64,000 nucleotides of DNA from Antedon mediterranea (lineage: Eukaryota > Echinodermata > Crinoidea > Comatulida > Antedonidae): assembly GCF_964355755.1 (NCBI RefSeq), contig NC_092676.1:21062288-21126287 (forward strand). The letters run 5' to 3'. Each line of letters begins with the position of its first letter. Position 1 is the first letter of the stretch. Positions 37,567 through 52,723 of the stretch are shown one piece after another. Position numbers and translations under genes: made by a program. The notes beneath the pieces are model-generated. The model saw nothing but the letters and a program-made list of their open reading frames with translations. It had not been told where the DNA came from and did no database searches.

Positions 37567-40500
37567 TGTACCAGCCCACCGGCTGTGAAACGACTGGTCA
37601 CGAAATCTATAATTTTTCTTCAAAAATGCGAAAACACCGATTTTTCGAAAGAGTGAACACGGCATTCTGTGAGCTATGACATTAGAGAAAAATACTGTCT
37701 AATTATGATAGTCCTAAAATAGGCCGTCACCATAACTTGTGATTATGATGAAATGTTTCTTAGTGATACATCTAAAGTTACATATATCTTTTTGTAAACT
37801 TTCATTTTGGTGCAAGAAAGGTCGTGTGCATGTTATATCTGCCTTTTTACATGCGCAATTGAACCTAACAGGTAACTGATACCTTTTAATTTTATAACCC
37901 TTCGCTAAATCCAAGATTCACCATGACTTAAACCAACCATCCGGTTACAATTGAATCATTTCAGTCATTACTCTAATAAAGATCATGTTAATTTTGTTTG
38001 ATGACTTTAGTAAATTTGATAAATCAACTTTATAATCTCCAGAAACTTTTCGCTTCATTTCAAGTTTGAAATTGTATAATAATGGTATACTGTATACCTA
38101 AAACTTATTTGTTGTATCTCAGACAAGATCACAATGTAAAAAGGTATATTGAAATCATGAATAAATATAATTATATCAATTCAATTCAATTTTTATTTCA
38201 GAAAATTGTCTATATGGTATAATACATTACACAAAAAAAAAAGATGAAGGAGAGAGGACCAAAACTTTTATCTATTGGTATATAACGCCTCTCTCCATTT
38301 GTAGTACATGTTTGAATCAATCAACAAATATTTATATATACAAATTAACATTCTGTTTTCGCTTTTCATTATTCATTATATAAATATATAATAATAAAAT
38401 AGCTATACAATATTTTATTGCTTATTGTTTTGCTGAGGTCAATCTATACATACAGTATACAATTTAAAAAATTACTGTATGTTTCTTCGAAAAATGGAAT
38501 GAAAAGTTTGCAATTGTGTAATTGGTTCCTTTTCCAATACTATATCGTACTGTATGTTCTTTTATCCTTAATTGGAGTTTAATTGAAATCTTACAAATCA
38601 ATAAACTTCCCCGCAAGATTATTTATTTATGGAAACTCAATTTCTAAATTCAGTAATAATTGTGTATACCCTGCACTACTCAACACAAAGTTTTAAAAAA
38701 GAGAATTTACTAAAACTGTTAATTTAACAAGCTGTTAATCTCGGCTGAACGAATTTCTTCTATTTCATAAATACACCTCTGTCAGTTAATACGTTTTAAA
38801 CGTAGTTTTGTACCATCTAGGTTGCGTGACGCCATTTGGCCAATTACAAGTGATCATACAATCTTACGATTGTATTCAAATATGGCTCATCAAAAAAGAA
38901 CATTTCCATTTATCAATATTATCAAATAGTTGGTGATTAATCAATATGATTCCTTTCGCAACGTCATGATAAAACATTATTGCAACATAACTGAATTTGT
39001 TGACCACATAATTTGGATCCTTTGTGATATATTTAGGCCATCTCTATGTATTCGTTCCCTTTTTATATTCTGATTAAATTTATTGTAGTAAATTATTTAT
39101 ATCATTGGTACCCCTTAGGATTAAATACAGTTCGTATAACAGTATTACATAAGATCTGTCTTCAATATAACATTTTATAAAATGGTAATTAATTGAAAAA
39201 TTCCATTGAGTAATTGAAGTTATTGTTATTTGAATGGAAAGTATTGCATTGAATCATAACGAAAAGATGGTTACGGCTCACTAGCCACTAACACGATGGT
39301 TATTGTAACTTGTATTAAGAAAATGATTTGACAAATTGCTGCGAATTGGCTACTAAAAATGTCTTTCATTTCACTGAATGATTATTTCCGAATAGTTAAT
39401 CCTACCACGCATTGTACTTCTGTATAATTATTTTTGAAACCTGTACTAATGATCACTTGTAAATTACAGTACAGTACAATTGAAATAACAATAATGGTAA
39501 CAGCAACAAGTTTTGCTCAAAGAAGTTCAACTTTTCATGAAACATATCAAGAGATAGGCCTAATGTTTATTTTTTTTTCAAGTTTGTAAAACTAAAAAGA
39601 GAAACAAACATTGAATAAGAGTCTGAGATTATGTGCTCTTGATGATTTAAAAAAAAATAGACAGACAACAAATATATTATCATATTAAGGACTAATTTGA
39701 CACGAACATCTTGAAATAATTTCATTCGGATATAATACACAAGTCAGTCAATTCTTATTTGAAGTATACTCGTTTTATTTATGTAAATTGATAATTATAA
39801 TATTGTAATATTATCAACACCATCACAACCGCCATTGGGTGATGCTGTATTACGTAGGTAGTATTAAACTATGATAACATTATTAATTTACATTAGTCGG
39901 ATATTTGGAATTTCAATTTTTGTTATAATTAGAAGATGAATAAACTTAAAAATGAAACTAAAATTTGGATTATCCATTCATTCATCAATTTGTTTAGATT
40001 GTTAGTGTGATTTGGTTTATAATACTCTGATTTTTCATCTACTTCCCTTTCAACCTGTGCAGTTATTAGCTAGTATCGGCTTTCTCTCGTTCCTTGGGGA
40101 TACAAATTTAAAGTGCGAAGTATGGGCTAGAAATTGAATTTACTGTTAGTAGACCTCGCTGCAACGACCGCAGCACAGACGTAATCTAATAGTGTCACAG
40201 GCTAATGGGGAAAAGCAGACAAGGAACTGTAAAATGAAAAGACATCAAACTGACAAATATATTGATAATATGAACTAGCAATGAGATTTTAGATTCATTT
40301 AGTAAAAACCGTTGTTTTAATTCATAGATTTTTGAAGGATCGCTTAAACAGCTTCTCAACGTGAGACAATATTGCTTAAGACAGTAGTCGTATGCCTATT
40401 CTCTCTAACTGCCATAGGCCTATTACACCTAAAGTATTTTACAAATATTGTAGGTGAAACAGAGATACCTTGTTAATTATATAGCCCACAGTATATTGTA

Positions 40501-42809
40501 TCACTTTTGTAGGCATTGGAATATACATTCGCACAAAATCATGATTTTGATTTGAAGGCATCAGGAGGTGTGAAGTGCTGAACCTATAATAAATGCTCTG
40601 TATTTTGCCCTTCTTTTATATAAAGGCGTCCTGGATCGGATGGCGTCTCTCCCATTTTTGGATCCGTTAGGCCTACATATTTTATTTAGAATTTAGTTTT
40701 TCTTATTTTTAACTTAGGGATGATATGGTAAATAGGTAGAATTTTGTCGTGTGAAATCACCCAAGGCGCAGAACACACAACAATCACATTTCTTACGCAC
40801 TGTTTCATCCATAATTTACTAAATAAACTCTGTAGCAGGAGGTTAATTTACCTTGATGCTTTCATCGGATTTGTTTATTCTTCTAGTTAATACAAATACA
40901 TACAGATATATAAATATATACACAGTATATTGTGCATTCATTACTTTTTAATACAATATTGATGATCCGGAAGTTGTATATTCTGACTGTCAAACGAAGC
41001 ATCATCACCACTATGCAATTACATATACCAATTATTCTCCGTTTTCGAGTTGCAGTGTTGTACCACATAGAGGTCATATTAAAATACATTTGAAAGTAAT
41101 TTTAATAGGCCTACCAATAGAAAACTATGTATTTGTCATTACGAATTATGATTGCTTTTTACATGGTAAACTCATAGAAATAAAGAATTGTAAATCTTAT
41201 TAGAAATATAGGCCTAACATTTAGTAATTAAAACTAGGAGGCTTACTGTAGGCTCAATTCTTGGTACTGTATGATTGGACAGAATAATGGGACGCCCCCT
41301 ATCGATTGTGTTTTTACAATACAACTTTCTAACTGACCTAAACATGACCCCGCCCTCTAAAATTATACACATCTTTAGAAACCAAATCGGTTCGAACAAA
41401 CTCTACGACTGTAGAGTCTGTAACAATCTCAAGCGTGTTATAAAATATATTAATTGCGATTATGCTTTTTTAATGATTATTAATGTTTTTGTACTTAAGA
41501 CTGTTGACATTCATATTCAAAAACTTATGACCAGAGAACCAAAAATAGGTTTAATCACATGGAGGAATTTTAACCCAATTTGTATTAGACACTAGCATTA
41601 TTTTCGGATGAAAATCACTCCCCTATATAGAACATTGGCGTTAATACTATTATACATTTTTGTTAGTCGGTACCAAAATATTCTAGTTTTCCCATGAACC
41701 TGAGTGAGATGGTATATCCGGATACTGTACTGCATAATATGCAAATTAACTCTTTCCAATTTACCGACTTAACACAAACCGATACAATAGCGGTTAAAAG
41801 AACATGTTACTCTTTGTATTTCAGTTATTAGTGTATACACCTTGCACTTTTACTAATGCTATTTCTCTTAACAAATTGGCCAATAGAGGAAGTTATATAT
41901 CGGTCAAATCCGGTATAAAGAAATCAGCTCTTTATTGCTGACCGAACTATTATTTAGATTCTTAATGTTCGCGTACCACTATTTTAGCCTGAAATTAAAT
42001 GATTGTCATTTTAGTTTGCAAGATTCATTTTTATTAATTCAACTGCCAGATCTCTTTGTTTTTAAAACTTTTGCTTTTAGAGGAAACATACTATGTATAG
42101 AGTTATATATACCATTATGTTGGGCACGGCTTGATGTTCCGTTATATCATTTCAAGGAATTCTACTTAGAAAGATTAACTGGCTAACTATAACCAACTCC
42201 CTGCTATAACCATAACAGTATCTTTAAAATACAATCAACGATGTTGTTTTTCATGATTATCAGTCAGTGTGGTTTTGTTCATATGGATTCAATCTTGTTC
42301 GTTAAAATTACATAAATTATTTAGGATGTGACATGTCTAAAGGTTAATCCTATGTTTCACCTAGGTTAAATGGAAGAAGAAATAGTTAGTCTTTAGTATT
42401 TCCGTATGAATTGGTATCGTTGTTGTTTATTTTTAAACAGGTGAAAACCATCGCTTTGACTTTTGAATGTATCGAAATAACTTATTCATAACTATATCCA
42501 TTTTCCACCATATTTGTATTTTTATTTTAACTTTCTGGCAATTAACACAATTTTCATTATAATTCTATTGTTCAGTTAATGTTTTAGGTTGTTTTTTTAG
42601 GATTTTTTTAAAGCACTAGCTTGTCTAGTCTCTATAATTGTCAGATAGTCGATGATCTTTCTTTAATATTTCGTTTTATGTATAGAAACTAACACAAAGT
42701 AAGCATAGTGCATTACTGAACTCATGCAATGTTAAATTCTCTTAGAATAAATGGGCGTAACACATACCCTTTTTGTTATTAATGTACACAATGAAAAGGA
42801 GAAAATAAA

Positions 42810-43158
42810 GCGAGTGAGTGGCCGAGCGGTTAAGACAGTGGAACCGTAATTACGTAGCCATAACATCGGCAAGGGTTCGAGGCTCACTCGCTCCATGGTT
42901 CTGGTGGTAGAACGATTCTTCTCGGATAAGGACTATAAACCGTAGTTCCAGTGTACACATAGCTCATGCGCACTTTAAAGAACCTAGTACATCTTTCGCG
43001 ACGAGTAGGGGGTTACCCCGGTAGTCCACACAACACAGCCACTGTCACACACAGCCACTGTGCAAATTGGGACTGGACCGTTTTAGAGGTGTTTACCACC
43101 TGTTGGTCCAGATCCTTCACTAACTGAGTTAGTGAGAAGTCGAATAAATAAATAAAGA
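42810..43158 (+). mobile_element. tRNA-derived SINE, nearly complete
   Basis: A class II (Ser/Leu-like) tRNA head starts GCGAGTGAGTGGCCGAGCGG. It has GGGTTCGA as B-box core and an 8-bp closing stem (GCGAGTGA/TCACTCGC), and ends at 42891 followed by TCCA, as if a mature tRNA 3' end had been copied. The body has CTCGGATAAGGACTATAAAC and GCGCACTTTAAAGAACCTAG, resembling a central core shared by SINEs of several marine invertebrates. The tail is AATAAATAAATAAAG. The anticodon region is degenerate. The target duplication is ambiguous because both flanks contain AAATAAAG. Confidence 0.8.
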
Positions 43159-44072
43159 GTAATTTGAGAATAATAGCACAGTAACTTAATTACATAATCA
43201 CTTTGTTTTTAGTTTGAATGACTGGGAAAGGGTGCGGTATGTCCTGAATTTCCAGGAATTGTTTTTAACTTTTAACCTACCTATTGGAGAGTATTTTACT
43301 TTCCATGGAGGAAATGCTTTTAATTACTACTCAAATCATTTTAATATACCACTTTAGAAAAGATCAGAAAATACAATTTATAATCAATCAGAATTACAGA
43401 GCAAAAAATTATATTAATCTACAAAATATTGCCACTAAAACCAAACGTTTAACCACAATATAGTCAATAATTTTAACTGAATCTGAAATAATAATTTTCT
43501 AACCTTTATGCGGCATTTCCAAATACTTGATAGTGGCGTGGGTGTCCGTTGTGATTTCTTGGTATTGTAGTTAATGTAGAAATTTATCTTCTAACAGGAA
43601 TCTACATAAGAAATATAATTTGTTAGACATAAATAATACTTTATCATCAACGAATAAATGTACTTATCCCGTTCAGTTCGGAATCAGTTCTTCAAAAGGT
43701 GTTTGACATCGGTACAATTTAGGAATGTTACTTCGGAGTCATTCGTGTAGAAGAATGTACAGTAATATAAATCCCTAGTCCAATACATGAGCAGAGTTAA
43801 ATCAAATGAACCAGACAAGATCAGAGGTCATAGCATATACGGTACCTGATTGGCACTATGAGAGTACCCACCTTAAATGCTGTTGTTTTCATTTTATTCC
43901 TCTCAATGTAATACTTCATTCTATAGGCTTATAACTGTTTAGAATTAAACAACAATTATACGGTCTTATGTAACGAAGGAATTATATAATGTGTTCGAAA
44001 ACTGTTGGAATGAACCACAATTACCAGTAGTTATAGGACCCCTCGCATTATCCTATCCTGTGTTATATATTT

Positions 44073-44158
44073 GGACAGATAGGCCAAGTCGAGCACACTT
44101 CACGCAAATGAATATACTGTGGCTCATTTTTGGCGGCGGCTCAGTCAGTTATATCCCA
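44073..44158. mobile_element. 86-bp mini-derivative of the 9347-10080 transposon
   Basis: It begins GGACAGATAGGCCAAGTCGAGC, compared with GGACTTAGGGATTAGGCCAAG at 9347. It ends GGCGGCGGCTCAGTCAGTTATATCCC, compared with a right end finishing GGTCATATCCC at 10080. Almost all the interior is gone. No clear target duplication was seen. Confidence 0.5.
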
Positions 44159-45872
44159 CATATGTATAGAATGATTGGATTTACTATAATATTGTTTGTC
44201 ATGTGTTTGGTGTACGCATACCCGGTCGTGCCCACTCATCCATCCGGGATGTTCACCAAAGATTGTTAAATTAACCTAAAATATTGTCTGTCAAGCATAA
44301 AGATGCCCTTACAGTTCTAAACGTGTAGACTTTCTAAATATTACGGTGATTTGACCAGTTATAAATAAGTAACGGCAGAAAATAATTATTTGTTTTAGTT
44401 AGTAAGATTTGACAACCGCATTGAGGATATCTTTGCGACGTCTCAAGAACAGTTTGTCATTTGTACTGCTGGTTTTATTTCTGTGTCATCTGTACTAATA
44501 CTATATCTTACTAATGAAATAAATCCAAGTGTACATAAGAATAGGCTATAGTACTAATGCCCATTTAAACTTACTTGGCTCAATAACACAGAATTATACT
44601 CAATTAGGACAAAACACCATTGAAATGTTTAGTCAATTAGAAGTCAATTGAATGGTTACAGCTCTCTTTAGGTGTCTCGGTGAACAGATTAAAGGGATTC
44701 ATTAGACAATCATTATTCCTAAGAATTATTAGGAAAGTACTTCAACAGGGAATTCGTATTATAGTACAGTAACAGTTAATACAGTAATCATAGCTTAAGC
44801 GTTGTAATTTTAAATTACTATAGGAACAACATACAAAAACAAAATTAAATTTTAATTCGTCAATTTGACGAAATATATGTGATCTTTGCGATTGAAGATA
44901 TTGTTATTTAATTGCAATGTTTCGATCAGAAAATTGAAAATAAAAACAGTTACACTTATAAATATATATTCTGATCTATATGCTTTAATTACGAAATAAA
45001 ATGTAAAATACGTCTTTAGACTCTATATCTCTATTACAACTTTACAATTTTTTTTTTATTTGTCGACCTATTAATTAAAATCATGTAACTGTATCGTTGC
45101 ATAAGTAGAAAATAAAACATCAAGATCGCACGTGCATGAAACTTCTATAACAAATATGCTTGAGTGGGAAAACAAATATTGACCATAAGTGAACAAATAA
45201 TTATTTAACAACTTGATATTAAACTTAAATAAAGTAAACTTAATATAATATAACAACATGCATTTATGAAAATTTCTAACTGTTCTGTAAAACTGTTCTA
45301 ATAACATTCTAAGCGTACATACCAATTTATGAGTTCTTGAAGGAAGAATAGGAAGGACTATCGTGAGTTATGGAACCGATATCGTGCCTTGGTTTTGAAT
45401 GTTTTAAACTGCACATTAGCCTAACCAAGCAGATCAGAGCGTTTATAGCTCAGAGATAACAATGATGGACCAAAATTGGCGTCACTGTATATTAACGTCT
45501 GTCTATTACTGGAATAAGCAACTCCCAGTTGCTTTTAAATGAACAAAACGTGATTACGTAATCGTTATTTGAAAGTAAACTTGAGTGCCCGGATAAAATT
45601 GTAGATTGCAAATAAAGATAGGCCTACACTTAGCAAGCCTAATAATTAAAAATACAGTAGACTTTTACTGTAGGGTATTTTGTATTATTAATATTATTTT
45701 ATTTCATTTCAACTGATTTTGCATCGTTATTTAATTTATTGTATTGCTTAAAAAAAATCATTGATAGATTGAACGAAAGATTTTACAAAAATAATAAAAT
45801 ATAGATCATTATTATTAACAAACTAGGGATAAGTAGGCTTATTAGTATTTGCTAGCATAGGGCAGTTACAAG

Positions 45873-45894
45873 AGGGAGTTTTAACAACTCCCTG
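45873..45894. repeat. Small hairpin related to the palindrome at 5779-5821
   Basis: AGGGAGTT (45873-45880) and AACTCCCT (45886-45893) flank TTAAC. The run CAACTCCCTG is shared exactly with 5812-5821. Confidence 0.6.
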
Positions 45895-48800
45895 GTTCCA
45901 AGCATGAGTTACTAACGAAAAGCAATAAAAACAAACTAATATTTTGACGCATTATTCGTGTCCCTTTTTTTTTTAAATGTCTGCATGTATACTTGTTCTC
46001 AGTGACAGCCGTAGTGTCTATATTAGTTTTTACTTTTAGTCTCACTAAACAAGTAATTATAATCAATAAAAGAAATTACCAATTAGCTAATCTTATGATA
46101 ATGACACTAATTACGTGTTTATGGTGTTTAAAACCAGTCTATCACTATGCATTCAGATCTTTAGTGTTTAGTTTTTATTTGTAAGATGTCAAAATACTAC
46201 TGTGAAATATGCCTTTCTACAATCCATTTGCATAATTTATTTTTATTATTGCTTTTTCTATGTACAAATAGTCTATTGTGAGAGAAGGAAGATAAAATCT
46301 AAAACGCTGTATTCTAGGGATAGTTCTGGTTAAAAGTGAAACTTCGCCCAGGCCTAGCGTTTAAAATGTATTGACCAGGCAAAGGGCAGTACGTTTGTCA
46401 TAAAAACTGAAGAGAAACTTTGAGAGCTACATTTATACTACAATATATTTATGACATAGGTTTTATTTCTGTATAAAAAAAGCAAGATAAACACATAAAC
46501 CCTTCTGCTGTAACTAAATGTTCATAGAACCGAATTAGGCCTACTTTGTTTCTTAGATTGTTGGGAAAGAGTGATTTCAAACCTCAATTTATTTTATTTG
46601 ACGTTTTGGTGATAGTTTACTTTACAGTAGCAGTCTTTGTATTGCCCGTGTATCGCTAAACAAATTTACTAATCCTATTCTACAGTGTTTAGCGACATGG
46701 AGGTACATTATGCCAAATGTTTGCACGTCAAACATAGACGACAGAAAGCTTGGTCAAGCCAGGGAAGAGTGACACTCTTACCTGGTCAAGCCAACAACAT
46801 TATCATGATCCAACCATAGACCTATACCAAACTTGTTTATGAAATCAACAATGTAAAATAATTAATTTTATCAACTTATTTTAAAATCATGGTTAGAAAT
46901 CGCATATCATTTGTCACAATGTAGGCTTACGAATTATATAGCGATAGGTCTAGGTAAAATATGCTGCGTTGATTCGTTATAAATTCAAAGGCTGGATCGC
47001 AATGGAGATACAATATAAAATAAGCAGAAAATCGAAAACACAAAACAGCCAGAAATAAATTGCACAGCTTTAGGGTAACACTAGCCCTTATTCAGTGCAA
47101 GTGATTCTTTATACATATATACTAACTGTATGCTACTTCAAATATTTGCTTATTGTATATAAATGTAATAGTTAAAATTATAATATTATTAAATTATATT
47201 AGGCCTATGTGTCAGAGGTTAATAAAATTATTTAGATATAGCCAGTTATTTAATGAAAAAATATGAATTAACCCACAATAGAGAAAAACAAATATAATAT
47301 AAATGTTTTTTAACAACATATTCTCAAATTATATTGACATCTTTGACGGGCGTATATTATATTGATTGATTGACAGGCATTTCAACATAGTTTATGTCAT
47401 AAACGAATGTCATACCTCTATCAAACTTTTATAATTAGGTTGCGATATCTTTATCTGAATTGCGAGTTTGTTGTTTCATGTTTATTCGCCGTTTCCTTTC
47501 CATTATAAATGTTTATGATTGTCCCGTAGCATTATCCGAATCTTTACTTCTTATTGAATCAATAGGCCTAGATTATTATTACAGTGCTGTAGTGAATTAT
47601 ATTAATTAATTATTTCTCCATGGTTTTGTCAATAGAGACTAGATCATTTTTTTCCTTTTTTTTCTCAAAGGTGACTTAGGCCTATATTATTTGAAATATC
47701 TGAATACCAGTACTGAGTAATACAAATATGAATTTTTATAACTGCATGGCTCAAGAATGGACCTATTATACCTATAATATAGATCCATGAATCAAACCAT
47801 TTCTTTGATTATTTTATTTTATTCTTCTACTAAGTAGAAAGAATAATTTAATGACAAGAATAATTATAATGAAAAAGAAATTAGTATAAATTATTATAAC
47901 ATATTAGACATTATGTTTAAAGAATTATATTTTAAAAGATAGTAAAAACATTGAGAATTATTTCTCCATGGTTATTGTCTCGGGTGGTTAATATCCTTCT
48001 CAGATTTTATAACTACTGCTTAAGCCATTAAGTTACTGTATACATGGTTATTCATTCATTGTTCATGCCTAGGATAAAGAGAGACCGGATAAGATACGAC
48101 ACATTATTATTATATTATATTCCCGTGCCTTTATAAATGAAAGATGTACATCATGAAATGAAAACATACCAGTCATAATTATATTAGCTTAGATTAATAC
48201 GCCTATAGATTATTTATAGGTGTATTAGAGATTAATACACCTATAATACTTTTTTTCTTTAAAATGTTAAGCTTCAATGGACCTATCGAGGAAGTCCCAT
48301 TTTACACTCCACTACGCATGAAATACCTGGTTAAGAGCTCTGTATTAGATACGCTAAGTAAGTTTCACAAAAACAAGGGTTCCCCATTCTTGATCTGGTA
48401 TTAGATTATGTCAACGTATTTATAACATAACAAATAATTCCTCCATTATAATTATAACCACACCTGACTGGGCGGGACAGTAAATAAATGTTTTCTATTT
48501 AAACATTACGGTAGACCATGGGAGACTGTGTGTACGTGGATGTTGATTTTAGCGGTTTTAGCATGCCATACATTACCTTTATACCAAAGAAGAATTACTT
48601 AAATAATTAACTAAATAATTTCTCCATGCTATCTGTCTTAAATCTCTTACATAACAATAACATTGCGTGCATTATGTTAAAGTTTATAGTTTAGTTATCT
48701 TCTATCCCGACGCTTTGAAACATAAAAAGGTAATTATAGGTAGAGAACGATATTTAGACTTATAGTTCACGTTATAAAATGATCACCTTGTAAACATTTT

Positions 48801-48978
48801 TAGCATGGATAAATTAGATTATCTATGCTTTTACTATTAGGCCTATACAGCAAATCCCCCATGCTGTTACTTTTACGTTACATTAACATTTTGTATACAA
48901 GATCACCTAACATCGATATAGATGAGTCGTTAATAATAAATAATACATTTATATATTTATTTGATTAACATAGCTTAC

Positions 48979-49110
48979 CTTGATACCGCAAATGGATTCC
49001 TTTTAAATTTTCTGTTGTTGAATTAAATTCACTCTTTTGGTGGCAAAGTAAATGATAAGATTTGAAAACTTTCCAGCCGTCACCCTGCAGAAGAAACTTG
49101 ACTAGTCACT
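48979..49110 (-). other. Possible noncoding 5' exon upstream of PAX6
   Basis: On the minus strand a good donor (CAAG|GTAAGC) lies at 48979/48978, preceded by less AT-rich sequence and, near 49115, a GGGCGGG GC box. It could be a distal first exon of PAX6 splicing to the acceptor at 37522 or running to exon 1 otherwise. There is no transcript evidence, and the right boundary is arbitrary. Confidence 0.15.
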
Positions 49111-51330
49111 TTGCCCGCCCAACTAATTTCTCTGTTAATTATTCAGTAAGAAAAGTTCTTCTCGACCATATGTCGGCAAGATAGAGTTTCAGGGACGTAA
49201 GTTGAGATCCAATTCAAAGTGTACTGAAGAGACTGAAGACAAGAAGAAGAACTATGCACCGGTGATCGACGTTAATTTATCTGGCCGAATGCAACCCGAT
49301 AGAATCATGTGTATGTGGAGTGTGAAGCTAACAAATGGACCTCGTTTAACACTTTACTATACTACCATTCACTATTGTATGAATTCGCTAAAAGTTAACC
49401 TCACTTGAGATTTTTTTGTTTAGAGCTTAAGCCAAAACTTGGTGTTTAATAATCATGTTTATGCATGAGTTGGGCGGAGTTATGCTGACTCTGTTAACCA
49501 CTTTTTTCAAAGGATATCCGACTACTTTTTGAGACATAATTTCACCCGTTGTACTTTTCTGTTGCTTTGATTTCTAACGACTCCTTTCCTTTAGATGACT
49601 CAATGTGTATTATATTTTGAACATCTTCCTTTCATAAACAACGATGCGATCTTAGATAAGGCACTTATATTCTATTGTCCATTAATCATTCGTAGGTCCG
49701 TTTTCTCTGTTCCCGGTTATGGCTATGTAGTAAATATTAAAAAATAGATCTCATAACATGGTTAGGCATATTATTTCTGGCATATACTCATCATTCTGTA
49801 AAACCCATATTCCGCTTCTCCTGCTGTCCCTTACTACTCGTCCCTTCCACCGGACCCGAATATAAACGAAACACGCCGAAAAGTCTAAATTATGAAAGTA
49901 TTTCTTTATTTTTCGATGAAATGATAAGATGTTGCAATCTTTCCATTTTAAAGGAAATAACTGAAATGAAGAAACCCGTTCGAATCGTCTTATGAACTTT
50001 AAAACAATGCTGAGAACACTATTACCGGTGTATATTTTATGCTCATACTTACTGGCTTTAGTAATTTTTTCGTTTTACTGTGATATTTTAAACTTAATAA
50101 TTACGTAATAGGGCCTATATATAATATATACCTGAATTATTAGATAAACACAACTTCAAGTTCAAAACAATTAGGTTACGGTAGCTCACCTTTTTTGTGT
50201 GGAAAGATATTAAACATGGAATCATCAAAGTTAATGGCGCATTCAATAATTTCCAATTTTAACATTGTTTCGATAACGATTATAGTTACACGCATGAATT
50301 AAATATTTACTTTGGTTAAACCATGCAATACGCGCTTGTTCTAGACTTGTTTTTACGGTACTGATACTATTTTAACAGGTTAACATAAAAAACTAAATTT
50401 ACTGAGATGCAGAATCGGAAGAGATAACGAAAATGTGTATCACTTCAAATAAATCCTTAAATATTTCAACCAATTAGTAATATTAAGAGCCTTTTAATTA
50501 TTCTATTATTCATTTCGGTCCGATGATGTCCTTCTTTATACCAAAAAAAAAAAAAAAAATAAAAATAAACTGTAGACCTATAGAAGTAATGGAAATCTGC
50601 GACAGATGCCGAAAATGCAAAATGTAGCTAAATGGACGACTTGATAATAAACAATGAACATTTATTGGTAGCTAAAACTTGTATACAAACATCGATTATG
50701 CAGTAATCTACCATCAATAAATTATGCTTTCTTTTAACCTGTTTTTAACCAGTTGTTTATCATATAATGAAAATATAATTTAAATCTTGGCAAACCGCAG
50801 GTAACTATATAATGTTCATTGATAGTTTTAAATTAACTTTATTTCCTCTTTATTGCACTTTTAACAAATAAAGAAAAAAAAGCCTAGAGCATTTTTTACA
50901 ATATCTTTTTAGATTTGTTGAATAGTAGAAAGAAATTGACAAATGAGCGAACTTTAAATCAAATATATATTGTTAAATAAAAATTCATACAAAAAGAATG
51001 GGCTGAATAGCGATGATAATTAACTTGTTACCAGTTTGAAGAGCCTTCGCGTGAGCTATGAACAAGGAACCAAACGAGCGTTAAACCACAGATCAAAAGA
51101 AATAAAGCAATTATAAGTTATTATAAATTATAAGCAAATAAAACGAATACAAAAAACAAACCATAAGCATTATAATATTAGTTTACAGAATATCTTCGCA
51201 TCCGTTTTTTAAAAAGTGCAAAGATTGACTTATGAAAGTGGAAGATATTTTACCAAACGAATGATGTCACAAGTTTGTTCAAATTGTACTTTTATGTAAT
51301 TAGAACTAACTAGTTTGACCAAAAACAAAG

Positions 51331-51434
51331 TGTGGTGTGCACAAATATGGTAGTGATATGCTTAAATATGGCAGTGATGTCCATAGGCACATCAAATTTT
51401 GTTTGTCACATTTGATAGAGTAGAAAGAGCTTTA
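51331..51434. mobile_element. MITE copy (family of 18645-18776), left end lost
   Basis: It contains ACAAATATGGTAGTGATATG, a second AAATATGGCAGTGATGTCCA unit, and the right end TTTGATAGAGTAGAAAGAGCTTTA, which matches the 18751-18776 terminus. The left TIR is not recognisable. Confidence 0.55.
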
Positions 51435-52723
51435 GGAATTGCCAATACATTTTGATTTTACTTCTCTCATTATAGGCCTACAGTTTATACTATAGAAATA
51501 CTTCAATAGACAAACGCTGCTGTTAACCAATCACAATATTTTAATTGAGGTTTTTAAAAGAAATGAATAACGTCTTATTGTTTTATTGCACACAACTTTC
51601 AATAATTTATCTCCATAAATAGCACACTTTATTAAAGTGTAGTCTTAATTAATTAGGAATTTTGTTTTTCAAAGTGCAGTTGCTCATTATTGAATTGAAA
51701 GGGTACAAACTTAAATTAAGAAAAGTATTAATTGTCTGAATAGGAATAATCTCGTACAGAATAAATAATATCAATCCCGCCTATGGGTTGTACAATTCAA
51801 ACAAGGGTCAACTCCTTAAACCCCGCCATTGACCTTAGATGGTGCGCCAAAAGTTAAAGTGTACGGCGAAGTTCAAAGAGATAGAGGAACTAGGAAAAGA
51901 CTCACATGCAAAGCCGATTGGATCAAGCCCCGTAGCGAGGACGTGCAAATATACATAGAATAAATAGTTTTTAGCAATCATTATTCTTTTTATACTTGAA
52001 ATAAAACTGGAACAATTCAATACCGTAGGGTCCTCCCGATACCCCTTTCTTAAAACCAGACTCGCAGACGTTTGAAACTGGTTCAGTCATGGAGTCGGCA
52101 TTAAGCAAACATACATTTCTGTCATTCTTTGTTCACATTTAATGTTAATTGATGCATTTTCTTAAAGCACGACAAGAAAAAAAAATTGCACTAATCATGA
52201 CCTATCGGGCAATATTACAATTAATATTGATATTAAACAAAAGTTCAAATTCAAACTTCAAATAAAACTAGATAAACAAAGTTTGTTATAGAGAACGGAG
52301 CGTTTCTGAGTTGTTGAAACGACATTTTAAAAAACATTTGTATTTCTTTTCGAATAGGCCAATATAGGTCTAATACCGCGTACATCTTATCGTATTTAAA
52401 CCAATTTAGTTATAGAAACTCGTTTATTTAGATTTAAAATATTTTTAGAATTTTCAATAGCATAAAAGATTATGTGTTATAGCCTATAATAATTAATTAA
52501 AAATAGTGTGGATGTTGTTTGGTCCAGTTTTCTTATGAATGATATCTATCTTGGTGATCATGGTTAAAGTCTTAACTTTGGTAATATTACAAACTACTTT
52601 TATTTAAATCTGTTTATATTTGTTTACAATTTGTACACAGTTGTACCGAACATCTGTCTCTGATAATTGTTGCACTGTAGACCTAGATGTTTTATGTTTC
52701 CTTGACGTCACTCATGTAACGCA

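Noticed and set aside
43991-44269. 92-residue plus-strand ORF in the PAX6 upstream domain
   Set aside because: Its middle is the 86-bp transposon derivative at 44073-44158, so the frame is not a gene.
47613-48640. Recurring AATTATTTCTCCATGGTT-like string at 47613, 47956 and 48614
   Set aside because: Spacings and flanks do not agree, so a tandem repeat could not be supported.
49202-49408. 68-residue plus-strand ORF starting MRSNSKCTEETEDKKK
   Set aside because: No splice context, family resemblance or second exon; kept only as a GC-richer island.
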